This document shows positions 20,611-31,794 of a stretch of 64,000 bases of DNA, in pieces. The notes beneath the pieces are model-generated. The model ran no database searches and was not told the DNA's origin. It was given only the letters and a program-made list of their open reading frames with translations. Both the position numbers and the translations under genes were made by a program. The stretch's first letter is position 1. Each line of letters begins with the position of its first letter. Source of the stretch: Eremothecium cymbalariae DBVPG#7215 (Eukaryota > Ascomycota > Saccharomycetes > Saccharomycetales > Saccharomycetaceae); NCBI RefSeq assembly GCF_000235365.1, contig NC_016456.1:558001-622000 (forward strand). Reading direction: 5' to 3'.

Positions 20611-23600
20611 TCAGGGATGTACTGACTTATCTGGAGGCCACAGTTGATCTAATAATTCGAATACAGATTTTTTTGTTTTGTTTCCGGGCCTGTATATTTC
20701 CAAACCGCCCTCCATACGCTGATTCAGCTGTAAAATTGCAACAGTCGATTCAAGTCTCGTTACTAGGTGATCCAATGAAGAAATCCAATCTGTTTCTGCA
20801 TTTATATTAATTGAAGTTATATCAGCCGCCTTCTGACGCGCCACATAATCCGGGGCCTGCTGAGAACGGTTGTCGATTTCAATTAGGCCACCGTTCACTG
20901 ATGATAAAATGTTTTCTAAAGTGTTAGAAATTGTCCTCAATTGCAACATATAATCATCATTTACAATGCTGTTGCTTTGTTCTTTATTTGCTATGGTATT
21001 TCTTGCTGCTAATGACTTTGGGTAGGAAATTGTGATAAACTCCCTTGTTTCTAGACCTTTGAGTTTTTGCTCACCTAATTCTTCAAACACCCAGCCAATA
21101 TTCTCCAGCATTTGAATCTCCCTCTCTAACACCTCACCTATAAATTCTTCACCATAAACTTCCTTTAACAACTTCTTTTCCTCCACAACCATCTTATGAT
21201 ACCGCATAATCTTGTTAAATTCTGCAATAAAATCACTGCTTAAAGTAATTTGGCCACCATCTGCGATACTAGATACTCTGGCAGCTTTATTGACCATAGG
21301 ACCCAGATAATCCATTCTTTGTGTAACAATATCTATTTCTGGAACAGGATAGCCCCAATGAATGCCCATACGAACCGACAAGCCCTGGTATATTGTTGTT
21401 CCTTCATCATCGGTGATCATGCAACCGCTCTTTATTGAGGTAATTTCTTCAGGCCACTGAATATCTAATAGCTTTAGTTGGATTGTTAGACACCACACCA
21501 AGGCGCTAGTGGGTGTCGGAAAAGCAACCATAAAAGCATCACCTTCAGTTTTGACCTCATACCCACCAAAAATGCGAAGTTTTCTGCGCATAATATCATT
21601 ATGGGCCTTAATCGCAATCCTCATGGCATTGGGAAACAATTCCCAAAGTACTGTCGAATTTTTTATATCTGTAAACACGATGGCCAGATGTCCAGTAGGG
21701 GGTGGGATTTCAGGTTGTAATCTCCTCAATGAAGATTCTTCGAAGTTTATCCTTCTACCAAGTAAATCACTTTTATTCAATGAGAACTGTCTCTGTTTAC
21801 TGACATTCTTATTAAATGACACACACAATATAGTAATATTTTCGGTGCAACCATATGCAATGGCATAATCCTTCATCCGTTCAGCTGCCAACATGGGCTG
21901 TGACTTGTTTTCTCTCGCAACATCTGATACCTTCTCATGGCTTAGGTATTCTAAAAGACTATGCGTTGCTATAATAAGCATATCATCTGTGTAAGTTAAA
22001 ACAGATTCTGTAATATCTGGAGAAGCATGTACGTGTGGCAATAGATCGAAAAATCCAACTGCTCTGGAAATTTCTGAAACACTATTGAGTTTCTTGTTAT
22101 TAACATAACCGCCGGATATTCTAATCCTTTCAAATTCTTCAGTTTTTGTAGGAACATGTTTATGGGTTAATATACCGTATTCACCATTGCCCTTAGATAG
22201 GATTGCCGTTGTATTTCCAATGTTTGCGGTATATATCTTTTTGCCTTTCATGTAAACTACTGTAACCGAAGCACCGCTCAATGAATCCGCGGAGGTCAAA
22301 CTGACAGAATCATTGTTACGATTATCAACTGATGTTATCGCACTGTTAATTTCCTTATTTAATTGCAAAAAACTGAACCTTAAAGCGTCCCTTATCTCAC
22401 TCGAAGTTTTGTCGCCATATTTTTCTAAAGATCTAAGCAGGATACGATCATATATATCTCTAACAACCTGAGATATTTTATGACCAGTATTAGTATCGTC
22501 ATTAACTCCATCATATAAGCATATAAGGCATTCATCCTCTCGTCCTCTAAACCTTTCAAAGGTGACATCCCTGGTAGACACAGCATCTTTTTGACCGAGT
22601 GTATCTGCAACACCATATTCCATACCATTAATCCTTGAGCCCATTGTTCTCAACCTAAAGTTAACGCCATCGTCGGGGACTTTTGAGGTATTCAGAGTCA
22701 CATCCATCAAACCAAGGACCCTCAGTTTTTTCAAAATTGTCAAATCTGAGAGATCGGCCTTGGTTTCTGCATCTATTGCTGATTTAATTTCAAATCTGGT
22801 ATTTCCAGAAAAGTTCAAATACTTCAAATCTGTGTTCTGTCTCCAGTTCCAATCATAATGGTAATTGGATATATTATACTTCAATTGATTTGACCCAATA
22901 TCTATAACCGCCAGTTGAGGTAGTTGGGATATTTCTACTGGTAACGACTGCAAATTGTTACCATTTAACATTAACACCTTTAGTGATTTCAGCTTTAAGA
23001 ATGCGTCGCCCGACAATGTGCTCAGGTGATTCCCTGAAAGATATAACTCGGTCAAATTTTCCATATCTAATTCAGGCAAAGACATGAAATTGTTATATGA
23101 AAGATTCAAAACTTTCAACGCTTTGAGGTTATTCATTAACTCCCAGAATTTATCTCCCATCTGATTATCAGCGGCACTAAAAAACATTAAAGATCTGGAG
23201 AGGTTTGAAGTAGGTTGGAAAATGTCGCGGTAAATATCAGCACTACCTGACAGAAGGTTTGAAGAAACATTCATATATGTTAATGGAAGAGAACTGGTTC
23301 CATATGGTAGTAGCAATAGATTATTACAATGAACATCAAGCATTTTTAGGTTCTTGAGTTGAGATAATTCTTCCGGTAAAGATTCCAGCTTATTCTTCAC
23401 AACTGAAAGATGAACCAGTTTCTTTACGTATTTTATCTCCGGGGGTAGCGTTGTCAGATTATTTTCATTAATCTCTAGCTTTTCTAATCTAGGCATCCTC
23501 TGCAGCAAATCTCCTGGTAAAGATGAAAGCTTTGCCTTATTAATGGACAAACTAGCCATATTCTGCAGATAGTTGCTTTTTAGGGATAGAAAAGTTATAG

Positions 23601-26400
23601 GATTTTCTTGCAACTCTAGACTTCTTATCATTATTAGATCATCGTCAAACACGCTCAACCTATTATCCGTTAAAAACAAATTTTGTAGATTCGGTGCTCT
23701 GCACTTTATACTTTCTATCCTATTGCATCTTAGATTTAACGTTCTCAGGTTTTTCATTCCTGAAAGATCACCAAGAGTGGTAATTCTATTATTTGATAAA
23801 TTTATCTTAGCCAACTTTGTTAATTGATTAATGCTTAAAGGAATAGACTTGATCTTATTATAGGAGAGATTAATTTGCAGTAGATTGGTACATTTGTTAA
23901 TAACTTCTGGATAGGCATTAAATTTATTTGATGAAATTTCTAACAATTGTAAATTCTTAAGGTCTTTAAACCCCCTTGGAAGCTTCTCCAATTCATTACA
24001 TTTTAGATTCAACATTGTTAAGTTCGATAACTTGGAAATAGAATCTGGAACCTTTGAAATAAAATTTCTTTCCAAGTCAAGTGAAACCAACTTATTTGCC
24101 TCACATATATTTGCAGGAAATTTTGATGCTCTTATGTTCACCATCCTTAAACTGGATAATTTGATTACACTCTCAATGAAATCTAGGGGTAGAAATATGT
24201 TCGCATTATTAGAAACATCTATACTTTCAATATCAGACATGTGTTGATAGAATATAATAGGAGGAAGAGTCAAATCCATACTCCGTAAATCAATATGAAC
24301 AAATTCTCCTTTTATTAATCGCTGCTCTTGTTCATATGCCAGTTGAGAAGTGATAACTGGGTGAAAAATGAAGCTAAATACGAAACTTAGGTCCTCTATA
24401 CCCATAATATTCAAAGGATCTGTTTTCTTATACCCATTCAACAGAAGCAACCTTAGCTGAATCAAAATCGGCTTAGCGGTGGGCCTCAAAACCTTGGACA
24501 TCTTACCAACCTTTAAAGAAACCTGGAAATTACCCTGAGTAACATTAAACTTTCTTTTTATTTGAGGAATCATATCACCAACCGTAGTATCTGGTGTACA
24601 TGATAGCGTAGTAAACGTATCGTCGGTATTAAAAATACGAATTGCGTACCTTTTCTGATAATCAATATCACTCATGTCATTATAGTATTTTTCTAATCGG
24701 AACTGGGCGTTATCGTCTTCCGCATCATTTAATTCTGTTCCTACGGTTGTAAAAGAATTAGTGGAATCTGATCTCATAACTTTACTATCTTTCATAGAGC
24801 CCTCTGCCGTACTTCCTACGGACATTTCACATGATCCAGAATGACTTGACGCAATACTCTCAGAACTTATAACACTTATTGGAGACATTGCTCTTTGGAT
24901 AGGCGACCTTATAGATGTAGTGCGGCTCTGTGATTTGCTCTGTGTATCAGCTGTATGAATTGGACTTCGCAAAGCACCCATATTGGTGGATGAGCTGCCT
25001 TCTTGAGGGCCGGGACTAGATACCAAGTTTGGAGTCCGGGATTGATACTGATGACGATGGCGATGGTGGTGGCGATGATGGTTAGGATTCTGACATTTTT
25101 GTTTTTGTTTGTTAGATTTTAGTACCTGATCATCAATATCCCAAGATTCTGGAGCCGTCCATTGAGCGTTATGTTTTGAATGAAGATCGCCTGGAGATGT
25201 ATGACCATGAATTTGACAAGCACTGGAAATTTTATCACTTTTAAAACCTGTTTGCCGAGATGACACGCTGTTGCTGCCTATCGGATCCGAATTTGACTGG
25301 AATGCACTTGTAATATCCGATAAATTGTTCAAGTCTATGTTCAAGTTGAAAAATGTGGGGTTTCTTGATAAGTAGTCTTGACCACTGGAAATTTCTGATT
25401 CACCGTTTGAAGAATGTGGAATATTCGGTGTATCATTCACATCGGCTGTGTGTGACGACATCAATGCAGCGGTACTTGACACATTGGAATGTGTGGTGGC
25501 AGTTGGCGATGTCGTCTTTGAATTACTAATGGATGATCTAGGTAACTCTTGCAAAACATTTGCAGGAGATGAACTAGCTCCACTGGTGGCTGAACTACGT
25601 CTACTCGCAATTGAACCAGGCAATGACACTGATCCACTTTTAGTATCGCGTTTCGGTTCATTACCGTAGATGAAAGTATTCATCTTGCGCCGTAGAGAAG
25701 AATGCATAACCGTGGAACATCCTCCATCAGCATCAGTGGACGTTGCTGTTTCAACCCCATTCAAAGAGGCCTGTCTACCCGTCAGCCGCTTAAAGAAAGA
25801 TCCTGCACGAGAAGGTGTCTTGCGCATCGTCACTGGCTGTGAAAGTCCCGAATCATTGCTTTTGCGACTACCCTCCACCGATCTTTCATTCAAAATATCC
25901 AAAGATGGGCTAGAATTTACGTATACAGCAGGAGTAGGGATGTGCACACTCGGAAGTTCCGAATTCTTCTTCTCTGAAGCTTTAATCTGGTTCGCTAAAG
26001 GAGAAGTGGGATATTGACTAGTACGAGAAAACGTCGCGTGATGTAACCCCCTATAATGTCTGAGATGACTAGACCCCTCAACCACTGAGTCACCGCCCTT
26101 CGGTACAGAACTAGAGCCATGTTGACCATCTTGCCCATCTTGACTCTCCTGTCCATCAGCCCCATAATAATGGGCACGATGCTGCTCTTTAGAGCTTTCT
26201 TTACTAACATCATCACCGACATTGTCAGAAGAATTAGACCACGCATCATCGGTTGACGCTCCAACACCCAAAGTATAGTGCTCTTTAAATGGGACTACTG
26301 CACTTCCTGAACTAATGCTCACATTCTCCTGATTTGCCCCGATATTCTGACGCCAATCATCCTCCCCACGTTCACCATGATTGTTATCACTGCTGCTCAT
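20611..26400 (-). CDS. CYR1: Adenylate cyclase Cyr1
   Basis: 1929 residues (2026 in S. cerevisiae) from the ATG at 26400. The N-terminal ~580 residues are a low-complexity Ser/His-rich region with poly-His stretches. A Ras-association domain follows (about 585-680, [16 protein letters not shown]). Leucine-rich repeats fill about 700-1230, a PP2C-like domain about 1260-1530, and the class III cyclase domain begins near 1570 ([18 protein letters not shown], with [11 protein letters not shown]). A short tail may bind the Srv2/CAP partner. The enzyme makes cAMP under Ras control to activate protein kinase A. Domain order matches the fungal family and synteny is YJL005. The frame is intact over nearly 5.8 kb. 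Confidence 0.97.
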   Translation of the reverse strand: MSSSDNNHGERGEDDWRQNIGANQENVSISSGSAVVPFKEHYTLGVGASTDDAWSNSSDNVGDDVSKESSKEQHRAHYYGADGQESQDGQDGQHGSSSVPKGGDSVVEGSSHLRHYRGLHHATFSRTSQYPTSPLANQIKASEKKNSELPSVHIPTPAVYVNSSPSLDILNERSVEGSRKSNDSGLSQPVTMRKTPSRAGSFFKRLTGRQASLNGVETATSTDADGGCSTVMHSSLRRKMNTFIYGNEPKRDTKSGSVSLPGSIASRRSSATSGASSSPANVLQELPRSSISNSKTTSPTATTHSNVSSTAALMSSHTADVNDTPNIPHSSNGESEISSGQDYLSRNPTFFNLNIDLNNLSDITSAFQSNSDPIGSNSVSSRQTGFKSDKISSACQIHGHTSPGDLHSKHNAQWTAPESWDIDDQVLKSNKQKQKCQNPNHHRHHHRHRHQYQSRTPNLVSSPGPQEGSSSTNMGALRSPIHTADTQSKSQSRTTSIRSPIQRAMSPISVISSESIASSHSGSCEMSVGSTAEGSMKDSKVMRSDSTNSFTTVGTELNDAEDDNAQFRLEKYYNDMSDIDYQKRYAIRIFNTDDTFTTLSCTPDTTVGDMIPQIKRKFNVTQGNFQVSLKVGKMSKVLRPTAKPILIQLRLLLLNGYKKTDPLNIMGIEDLSFVFSFIFHPVITSQLAYEQEQRLIKGEFVHIDLRSMDLTLPPIIFYQHMSDIESIDVSNNANIFLPLDFIESVIKLSSLRMVNIRASKFPANICEANKLVSLDLERNFISKVPDSISKLSNLTMLNLKCNELEKLPRGFKDLKNLQLLEISSNKFNAYPEVINKCTNLLQINLSYNKIKSIPLSINQLTKLAKINLSNNRITTLGDLSGMKNLRTLNLRCNRIESIKCRAPNLQNLFLTDNRLSVFDDDLIMIRSLELQENPITFLSLKSNYLQNMASLSINKAKLSSLPGDLLQRMPRLEKLEINENNLTTLPPEIKYVKKLVHLSVVKNKLESLPEELSQLKNLKMLDVHCNNLLLLPYGTSSLPLTYMNVSSNLLSGSADIYRDIFQPTSNLSRSLMFFSAADNQMGDKFWELMNNLKALKVLNLSYNNFMSLPELDMENLTELYLSGNHLSTLSGDAFLKLKSLKVLMLNGNNLQSLPVEISQLPQLAVIDIGSNQLKYNISNYHYDWNWRQNTDLKYLNFSGNTRFEIKSAIDAETKADLSDLTILKKLRVLGLMDVTLNTSKVPDDGVNFRLRTMGSRINGMEYGVADTLGQKDAVSTRDVTFERFRGREDECLICLYDGVNDDTNTGHKISQVVRDIYDRILLRSLEKYGDKTSSEIRDALRFSFLQLNKEINSAITSVDNRNNDSVSLTSADSLSGASVTVVYMKGKKIYTANIGNTTAILSKGNGEYGILTHKHVPTKTEEFERIRISGGYVNNKKLNSVSEISRAVGFFDLLPHVHASPDITESVLTYTDDMLIIATHSLLEYLSHEKVSDVARENKSQPMLAAERMKDYAIAYGCTENITILCVSFNKNVSKQRQFSLNKSDLLGRRINFEESSLRRLQPEIPPPTGHLAIVFTDIKNSTVLWELFPNAMRIAIKAHNDIMRRKLRIFGGYEVKTEGDAFMVAFPTPTSALVWCLTIQLKLLDIQWPEEITSIKSGCMITDDEGTTIYQGLSVRMGIHWGYPVPEIDIVTQRMDYLGPMVNKAARVSSIADGGQITLSSDFIAEFNKIMRYHKMVVEEKKLLKEVYGEEFIGEVLEREIQMLENIGWVFEELGEQKLKGLETREFITISYPKSLAARNTIANKEQSNSIVNDDYMLQLRTISNTLENILSSVNGGLIEIDNRSQQAPDYVARQKAADITSININAETDWISSLDHLVTRLESTVAILQLNQRMEGGLEIYRPGNKTKKSVFELLDQLWPPDKSVHP

Positions 26401-27040
26401 TAAAAATCACCTTCTAACAATCCTACACCTGTGCTGTCAAGCCTAAACACACACCAAATGGGCACTTTATATTAAAGCAATCTAAAACAATCCCTAAAAC
26501 AACCTTACAATTCCTCTAATAACTCCTCGAAACCGTTATATCCATTAACTCTAAAGTTCTGGATTCCTTGCTAAACACAATTGAGAGCACACCTACCTCT
26601 AACAACAACTATTATAATAACTACTATCTTCCTCAAATTACAAAACTTTACACTATATAATCAACTATACTTTCATTATTTTAAATGGAATTCTTTTGCT
26701 TATTTAGAATCGTAACGTATATAATGATACAATGAGATGAGGTGTCACCTATCCACCTCTATGGGAGCTTCCACCGTGGCTGACAGTTTCCTGTACATTC
26801 TACAGCCCAATTAGCTACCCTCCTCAAATCTTATAATAGTCTAAGTCTCTTGGATCCCCTTCTTTTCCTTGATTGTTGCGCTGTGACCAATACGATGAGC
26901 CTATTTAGACCGTAATAACCCACTCGCGGGATGAAAAAGGCAAATAATCATCTCGTAGATAGTTTAATTAGTTATAACCACTTAGTTTAGATGACTTTAT
27001 AGGTTTCAAGGAGTTTTGTTGGAAATTATAAGACCACGAG
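26401..27040. other. Divergent promoter region CYR1-COX17
   Basis: About 640 bp of AT-rich intergenic DNA between divergent start codons. A GACCAAT (CCAAT box, Hap-type) occurs near 26884. No ORF or RNA gene is convincing. Confidence 0.5.
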
Positions 27041-27217
27041 ATGTCATCAGAGGGAGATATTAAGCAGGAGAAACGTCCAAAGCCTTGTTGTGTGTGTAAG
27101 GTCGAGAAAGAAAGCCGAGATGAGTGCCTATTGTTCAACGGACTTGAATCAACCAAGTGTAAGGAATTGGTGGACAAGTATAGGAGCTGTATGAAGGGGT
27201 ACGGTTTCGAAATTTGA
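27041..27217 (+). CDS. COX17: Mitochondrial copper chaperone Cox17 (58 aa)
   Basis: This short frame encodes 58 residues from an ATG at 27041 to a TGA. The copper-binding KPCCVC motif places the Cu(I) cysteines at 16 and 17. A twin CX9C pair follows exactly: Cys19-Cys29 and Cys40-Cys50. The C-terminus, CMKGYGFEI, is typical of Cox17. The protein is oxidised in the intermembrane space by Mia40 and hands copper to Sco1 and Cox11 for complex IV. Synteny (YLL009) agrees and the frame is intact. Confidence 0.97.
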   Translation: MSSEGDIKQEKRPKPCCVCKVEKESRDECLLFNGLESTKCKELVDKYRSCMKGYGFEI

Positions 27218-27518
27218 GACGTTGAGAGTTTTTTACCTTGTATATAGGCCCTCCTTTTTTGAATATGAATAGTTTTTTATGTATGGCTTTTTGAGCTGTT
27301 TTTAGAATTACATGAATTGTTGATTACTAAAGCTCGTAACGTATGCTACTGGTTATATTTAGTGTGCTGATGCTCTGGTAGTGTCTAGGAGATGAATAGG
27401 CGGGTTTAAATGTGTATAGAAGCGTTGATGCTTATGGCGGTGTGTGTGCTGAGAGCATGGTGAGGTTAATTAGTTGACCTCATAATGTAAGCTAACCGAA
27501 AAAATTTACATATTTTAA
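27218..27518. other. Intergenic region COX17-MEU1
   Basis: About 300 bp between two genes on the same strand. It marks the right edge of the conserved YLL/YJL block. No gene seen. Confidence 0.5.
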
Positions 27519-28562
27519 ATGCTGAGAGAAGATACATACCGGTTTACAACTGTGGTATTGGGACTTAAAGGAGAACATTTAAGGCTTGATATGATGACTG
27601 GACAACAAAGTTTACCGGATACCTTCGATGGAAGTGTAGATCTGGGTATTATTGGTGGAACAGGGCTTTATAACTTGGATTGTGTAGTTCCAATTGCGGT
27701 CCTGCCTCCGGTTGAGACACCTTGGGGGACGACCTCTTCTCCAGTAACAATTTCTAAGGTTGAAAACGTGAGTGGTGAGCCATTTCATGTTGCATTTATT
27801 GCTAGACATGGTATCAACCATGAATACCCTCCATCCAAGGTGCCATATCGTGCCAATATTGCCTGCTTGAAACACTTGAAGTGCAAGGCGATTTTGTCTT
27901 TCAGTGCAGTTGGATCCTTACAACAGCATATTAAGCCTAGGGATTTTGTTTTACCACAGCAGATTATTGATAGAACCAAGGGTATTAGGGAATCTTCATA
28001 CTTTAATGATGTGGGTCTTGTTGGACATGTTGGGTTTGGTGAGCCGTTTTCGCATAGTTTTGCCAAGTACATCTATCAATTCAAAGATGCATGGGAAAAT
28101 CCAGACTCCGAGGAACCATGCACATTACATTTTGACAAGGATATCACAGTTGTATGTATGGAGGGTCCTCAATTTTCAACGAGGGCTGAATCTAAGATGT
28201 ACAGGATGCTTCGAGGTTCTGTTATCAACATGAGCGTATTGCCGGAGGCTAAGTTGGCACGTGAATGTGAGATTCCATACCAAATGGTATGTATGTCCAC
28301 TGATTACGATGCATGGAGGGACGAGCATGAATCGGTTACTGTGGAGACAGTCATGGGTAATCTCAGCAACAATAGCCGTAATGCAAACGTGTTAGCATCT
28401 AGGGTCATTGTTGAGATGGCTAGTGAAATTCCAGAATTCATGCTTACTGGAGACGGTCTACGTGGCAGTATCAGTATGTCTATTTCCACCAAGCGCAGTG
28501 CAATCTCACAATCTGCGATGAAGCAGTTGAAGTACCTCTTTAGTTCTGTGGACTCTTGGTGA
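27519..28562 (+). CDS. MEU1: Methylthioadenosine phosphorylase Meu1
   Basis: The longest ATG frame gives 347 residues. S. cerevisiae Meu1 is about 337, and homology begins at [16 protein letters not shown] (from about residue 41), so starts at Met25 or Met26 are also possible. The nucleoside phosphorylase core shows the phosphate-binding [35 protein letters not shown] and STDYDAW. The enzyme splits 5'-methylthioadenosine into adenine and 5-methylthioribose-1-phosphate in the methionine salvage pathway. It neighbours POM34 as in S. cerevisiae (YLR017/YLR018), convergent with it. Confidence 0.93.
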   Translation: MLREDTYRFTTVVLGLKGEHLRLDMMTGQQSLPDTFDGSVDLGIIGGTGLYNLDCVVPIAVLPPVETPWGTTSSPVTISKVENVSGEPFHVAFIARHGINHEYPPSKVPYRANIACLKHLKCKAILSFSAVGSLQQHIKPRDFVLPQQIIDRTKGIRESSYFNDVGLVGHVGFGEPFSHSFAKYIYQFKDAWENPDSEEPCTLHFDKDITVVCMEGPQFSTRAESKMYRMLRGSVINMSVLPEAKLARECEIPYQMVCMSTDYDAWRDEHESVTVETVMGNLSNNSRNANVLASRVIVEMASEIPEFMLTGDGLRGSISMSISTKRSAISQSAMKQLKYLFSSVDSW

Positions 28563-28743
28563 TTGATTGAAGATCCAGTTTATTATTTTAATACTATTTT
28601 TTCTGCATAAATTGTATGAAACCTATCCAGATCGTTTACTCATCTCGTATATACCTTTTTTATGTGATTTATACTATAACAGATTATATGTATGACAGGC
28701 TCGTGTGTGTGTGTAGTCACGGCCTTGGTCTTGAACCATAACT

Positions 28744-30022
28744 TCAATCGACCATGTACGCGTATTTATTGCTTGGCATGTACCCTGAACCCGGTCTATC
28801 AATTGGAGTGGGTAAAGGTGCGGTTCTTTTAGAAGTCGGCGTCGGTGTCGACGCCGCCCTATTCACTAACATTGCCTTTCTCAGGTCAGGATATGTATGT
28901 TGTTTATTAAAGGAATCGAATCTTGTTCTGGGAATTGACTGCTGTTGCTGTTGCTGTTGCTGTTGCTGCCTTTGTTCACTTGCCGCTCTAGAAGCCTTCA
29001 ATGGTGTCTGCAAAGACTTAAATAAGAAAGGTTGTGAAATTGGCAAAGAGTTCTCCTTTTCTGCTTCGCTGTCCCTATATAACTCAGCTCGATCACCAAA
29101 GCTTTTATCCTTGGAAGAAGACGAAAGCGGCCTAGATGAGTTGCTTGAAAGTACTGTGTTCAGCAACACATTGTCATGCTTTAAAGATGAGCCTGTGACA
29201 CCTAGTAGCTCCTTCTGTCTCTCGTTCAAACCTAAATCGTTAATAGGAATATTTTGAGACTTTATCAGCAGCATGTACATCGATGTGACGACGTTTAAAA
29301 TCAGCAGAATATGCACGAAATGACTCAAATTTTGCAGCTTGCAAATTGTAACCCAACGAGAATCTAGATTTGCATGGGGATTGATCTTGAAGACGACGTA
29401 TGCAAGAAAGAAATGCGCTACTTTCTTGCATAAATACCTACCCCTGATAGTATTATACAGAAAGAACTCCAGAAACTTGCGAAACAAATTCCATACGAAA
29501 AGTGTCGCTATATTCGTAACAATTCGTTTAATTTCCAATTCTTTATTCACCACTCGCCTTGTAAAAATCTCCAAAGCTGGATTCTCATAACTCCCCAAAG
29601 GCTTTAATCCTGCTACTGCTCCCCCTGTAAAATTACCCCCCCAATCCTCCTCCAGATACCGTTGAAGACACCGATGAACCATCCACTTCACCCACTGCCG
29701 TCATACCAGCTGCTGCTGGCATTTTTGTCTGCGTCGCAACATCTTGTTCTGGTAATAACTCAGAATCCAAACCCTCACCCACCATCGCTGGCATAACCAA
29801 AGGCACCTCCACCGTCTTTGTAGCCTCCTCTCTATTAAAAACGCTGACCGGCGTCGCTCTGACACCCTTTGATACAAATTTATCGACTGTCGGATCCGAC
29901 AATATCCTGGTCTTGTACAATCCTGGGGACTCCTTCACAATCTTCTCCCGCAACGAATTGAACTGCTCCGATGATATGGGCCTCATAGGAGTCTCAAATA
30001 CCTTCTTAGCCGTTCTTGACAT
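28744..30022 (-). CDS. POM34: Nuclear pore membrane protein Pom34, with one apparent frameshift
   Basis: The ATG at 30022 (MSRTAKKVFETPMRPI) opens a frame that stops at 29633. A second frame in the +1 phase continues to 28744. The break is at seven G on the coding strand (C at 29636-29642); six would join SGGGLG to GNFTGGAVAGLKPL smoothly. The full product would be about 425 residues, longer than the 299 of S. cerevisiae. Two hydrophobic segments (IATLFVWNLFRKFLEFFLY and LSHFVHILLILNVVTSMYMLL) match the two helices of Pom34, which with Pom152 and Ndc1 anchors the nuclear pore in the membrane. The C-terminal tail has a run of ten Gln. Assignment rests on the MEU1 neighbour and the membrane layout. 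Confidence 0.78.
28935..28969 (-). repeat. CAG/CAA tract encoding poly-Gln in POM34
   Basis: A run of mostly CAG codons on the minus strand encodes about ten consecutive Gln residues after SEQR. The equivalent plus-strand pattern is a repeated CTGTTG-type trinucleotide. Length polymorphism is likely. Confidence 0.8.
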
Positions 30023-30526
30023 CCCCGTTACCTTAATATCTGTAATATATTGCTGTCGCTTCACCAATTTAACTCTATGTTTCTCCTAATGAAATCAAAT
30101 TATCAGCTTCTTGCCAAAATTTTCCAAAAGGTTACCCCGCCTAAATGCATCACCAAACCTGGCCTCGACCATACATACACCTATGTAGAACCACATACCA
30201 TATCGCTCACTGCACCGTCTCCGCAGCATATTTGTACTCTAAATATCACCTTTGCCTCCTAGATTATACTACCATGTCTGATATGACCTCTTTTCTCCAT
30301 ATCTCTGCCTCTCGCCAGCCTCATTAGCGCCAGCCATCAGCCTCATTAGCGCCAGCCATCAGCCACACAGAGAAGGAACTACAACAGCCTAACACTTCCC
30401 AATCCTTCCCTATTATAATTAAAAAAACTGCTTATATTCGATGTTATCAACATGCTTATGTACTTAAAGAGAGATCTGTGTTATAAATTAAATTAAAAAA
30501 CCTTGTCGTTGGTTACACAATATAAA
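30023..30526. other. Intergenic region upstream of POM34
   Basis: About 500 bp between the POM34 start and the 3' end of the metallothionein gene. It contains a 22-bp tandem duplication (30319-30362). Plus-strand ORFs here have no recognisable content. Confidence 0.5.
30319..30362. repeat. 22-bp perfect tandem duplication
   Basis: Two identical adjacent 22-bp units (30319-30340 and 30341-30362), each containing CATTAGCGCCAGCCATCAG. Partial copies flank the pair. It lies upstream of POM34 in non-coding DNA. Confidence 0.9.
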
Positions 30527-30655
30527 CTACTCCTTCTTGCAAGAACAGCTCTCACCACAACTGCAAGAGTCAGTCTCACAACCCTTGCACTTGCAAGAAG
30601 CACAACTAGAAGAGCCCGAACAGCAGGAGTAGTTCACTAAATCAAAATTCTTCAT
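30527..30655 (-). CDS. Small metallothionein-like protein (42 aa, 10 Cys)
   Basis: An ATG at 30655 opens a 42-residue frame closed by TAG. It reads MKNFDLVNYS, then a Cys-rich body of ten cysteines out of 32 residues, arranged as CC, CxxCxC, CxC and CxxxCxC (positions 11, 12, 18, 21, 23, 26, 31, 33, 37 and 39). It has no aromatic residue after Tyr9 and ends KKE. This is the composition of fungal copper metallothioneins such as Cup1 and the Candida glabrata MTs, which bind Cu(I) in the cytosol. The short leader before the first Cys resembles that of Cup1. A TATATAAA lies about 125 bp upstream. No Ace1/Amt1 site was clear. Too short for a routine ORF threshold. Orthology to CUP1 or CRS5 cannot be settled. 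Confidence 0.85.
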   Translation of the reverse strand: MKNFDLVNYSCCSGSSSCASCKCKGCETDSCSCGESCSCKKE

Positions 30656-30987
30656 CGCTTTCCAAAATATTCCTTTCTAACTGAAAACTGTACTATAGCT
30701 TTCTATTGTTAGGTTACCGGCACTAGTAGGAGTATGTAGAAAAGAGCAAATTACAAAAACGAGTGAGTGAATTATATTTATATATACATATATATATATG
30801 TGTGTGTTTCTCTAATGTTCTTAGAGTTTCACTCAGTCCTCCACCTTCTGCATCCCCCATGAAGGTATCAGCAGCTCTGTTTTGGATGTGACACGCTCCT
30901 TTCTGTGTCAAGACGTCTCCCTATCATTTGATAGGTTTATTCGAGCCTTTCTTTTGGGGCAAAGCCCGAAATTCCGTTAATAATGTC
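30656..30987. other. Intergenic region upstream of the metallothionein gene
   Basis: About 330 bp with an alternating TA tract (about 30770-30800) that includes a TATATAAA on the minus strand, a likely TATA box for the metallothionein. No other gene recognised. Confidence 0.5.
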
Positions 30988-31224
30988 TTAGTATTTGGTG
31001 ATGGGTTTTAAGCCTTGGAAATGTCCATTTTTGACGACAGCGACTTGATTACAAAGCCTGTCGTTAAGGCTTATCTCGCCGTCTTGAACGCCATTGAAGG
31101 AGCATAGACCGCCGAATTTCTTGAGCGGCTTAGTTCCGACGACTTCGTGACGCCAGGAAGCCACGATGATAGCGGTATCTCCTGCTTGTATGGCATGTGT
31201 AGTTTTAGATTGAGCTTTTCCCAT
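30988..31224 (-). CDS. Uncharacterised 78-residue protein with possible N-myristoylation signal
   Basis: The ATG at 31224 opens an intact 78-residue frame. I do not recognise the family. The N-terminus MGKAQSKT fits the N-myristoylation pattern (Gly2 and Ser6). The body mixes hydrophobic strands (TAIIVASW, NQVAVVKN) with turns, like a small beta-rich domain, and ends GLKPITKY. There are two Cys. Codon use looks ordinary for the region. It lies in the non-syntenic stretch between the metallothionein gene and HOS3, with a long TA tract upstream. It could be a lineage-specific small gene or a chance ORF; the protein-like composition favours the former modestly. Confidence 0.5.
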   Translation of the reverse strand: MGKAQSKTTHAIQAGDTAIIVASWRHEVVGTKPLKKFGGLCSFNGVQDGEISLNDRLCNQVAVVKNGHFQGLKPITKY

Positions 31225-31794
31225 GTTGTATTGGCTCTTTCTCCTAGTTAAGTAGACTAAAAAAGGAAGAATTTAGTAATTTCGTTACAGAAGATGGCGT
31301 GACGAGGCTACTGTGGTATATATATATATATATGTGTGTGTTGGATCATGCAGTCAGGCAGTTTCAACAATTCAATGGTAGAGCAATAACTTGGAAGACG
31401 GTAGGTTATGTGTAAGTGTGTCTTTGAATATGTTCTATATTTGAATATGTAATATATAAATCAGCAGCAAACGGAGTCTAGGGTGGGAGAGGGGAGGGAG
31501 GAACGGTGGAGAATGTGGACTTATTGCTAATATTTTGCAATAACAAATTTGCAGTGATACTGTGAGCCCCTTTGCGACCCTGCCCTCGCTTACATGGAAT
31601 TTGTGTTGCGTCCGGTTGTAGTAGGCCGTTGACGGAAGGACGTATAGCTGGGAAACCAATTTCGAATAGAAAACTCTGCGATGAGTATTGGGTGGTGGGG
31701 GACGGTAGGAGTAATGAATAAGTGCATTGTAGGTTTTGCCATGGTGAGGGTTTTTCTTTTTCTACGTTATTATGATTTGGATTCTCGTATAGTT
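31225..31794. other. Intergenic region between the 78-aa ORF and HOS3
   Basis: About 570 bp holding the 78-aa ORF promoter and the HOS3 3' end. An alternating TA tract occurs at about 31316-31333. A minus-strand ORF (31435-31659) is low-complexity and not accepted. Confidence 0.5.

Noticed and set aside
22425..25669. ORFs in other frames within CYR1
   Set aside because: They are shadows of the intact 1929-residue adenylate cyclase frame.
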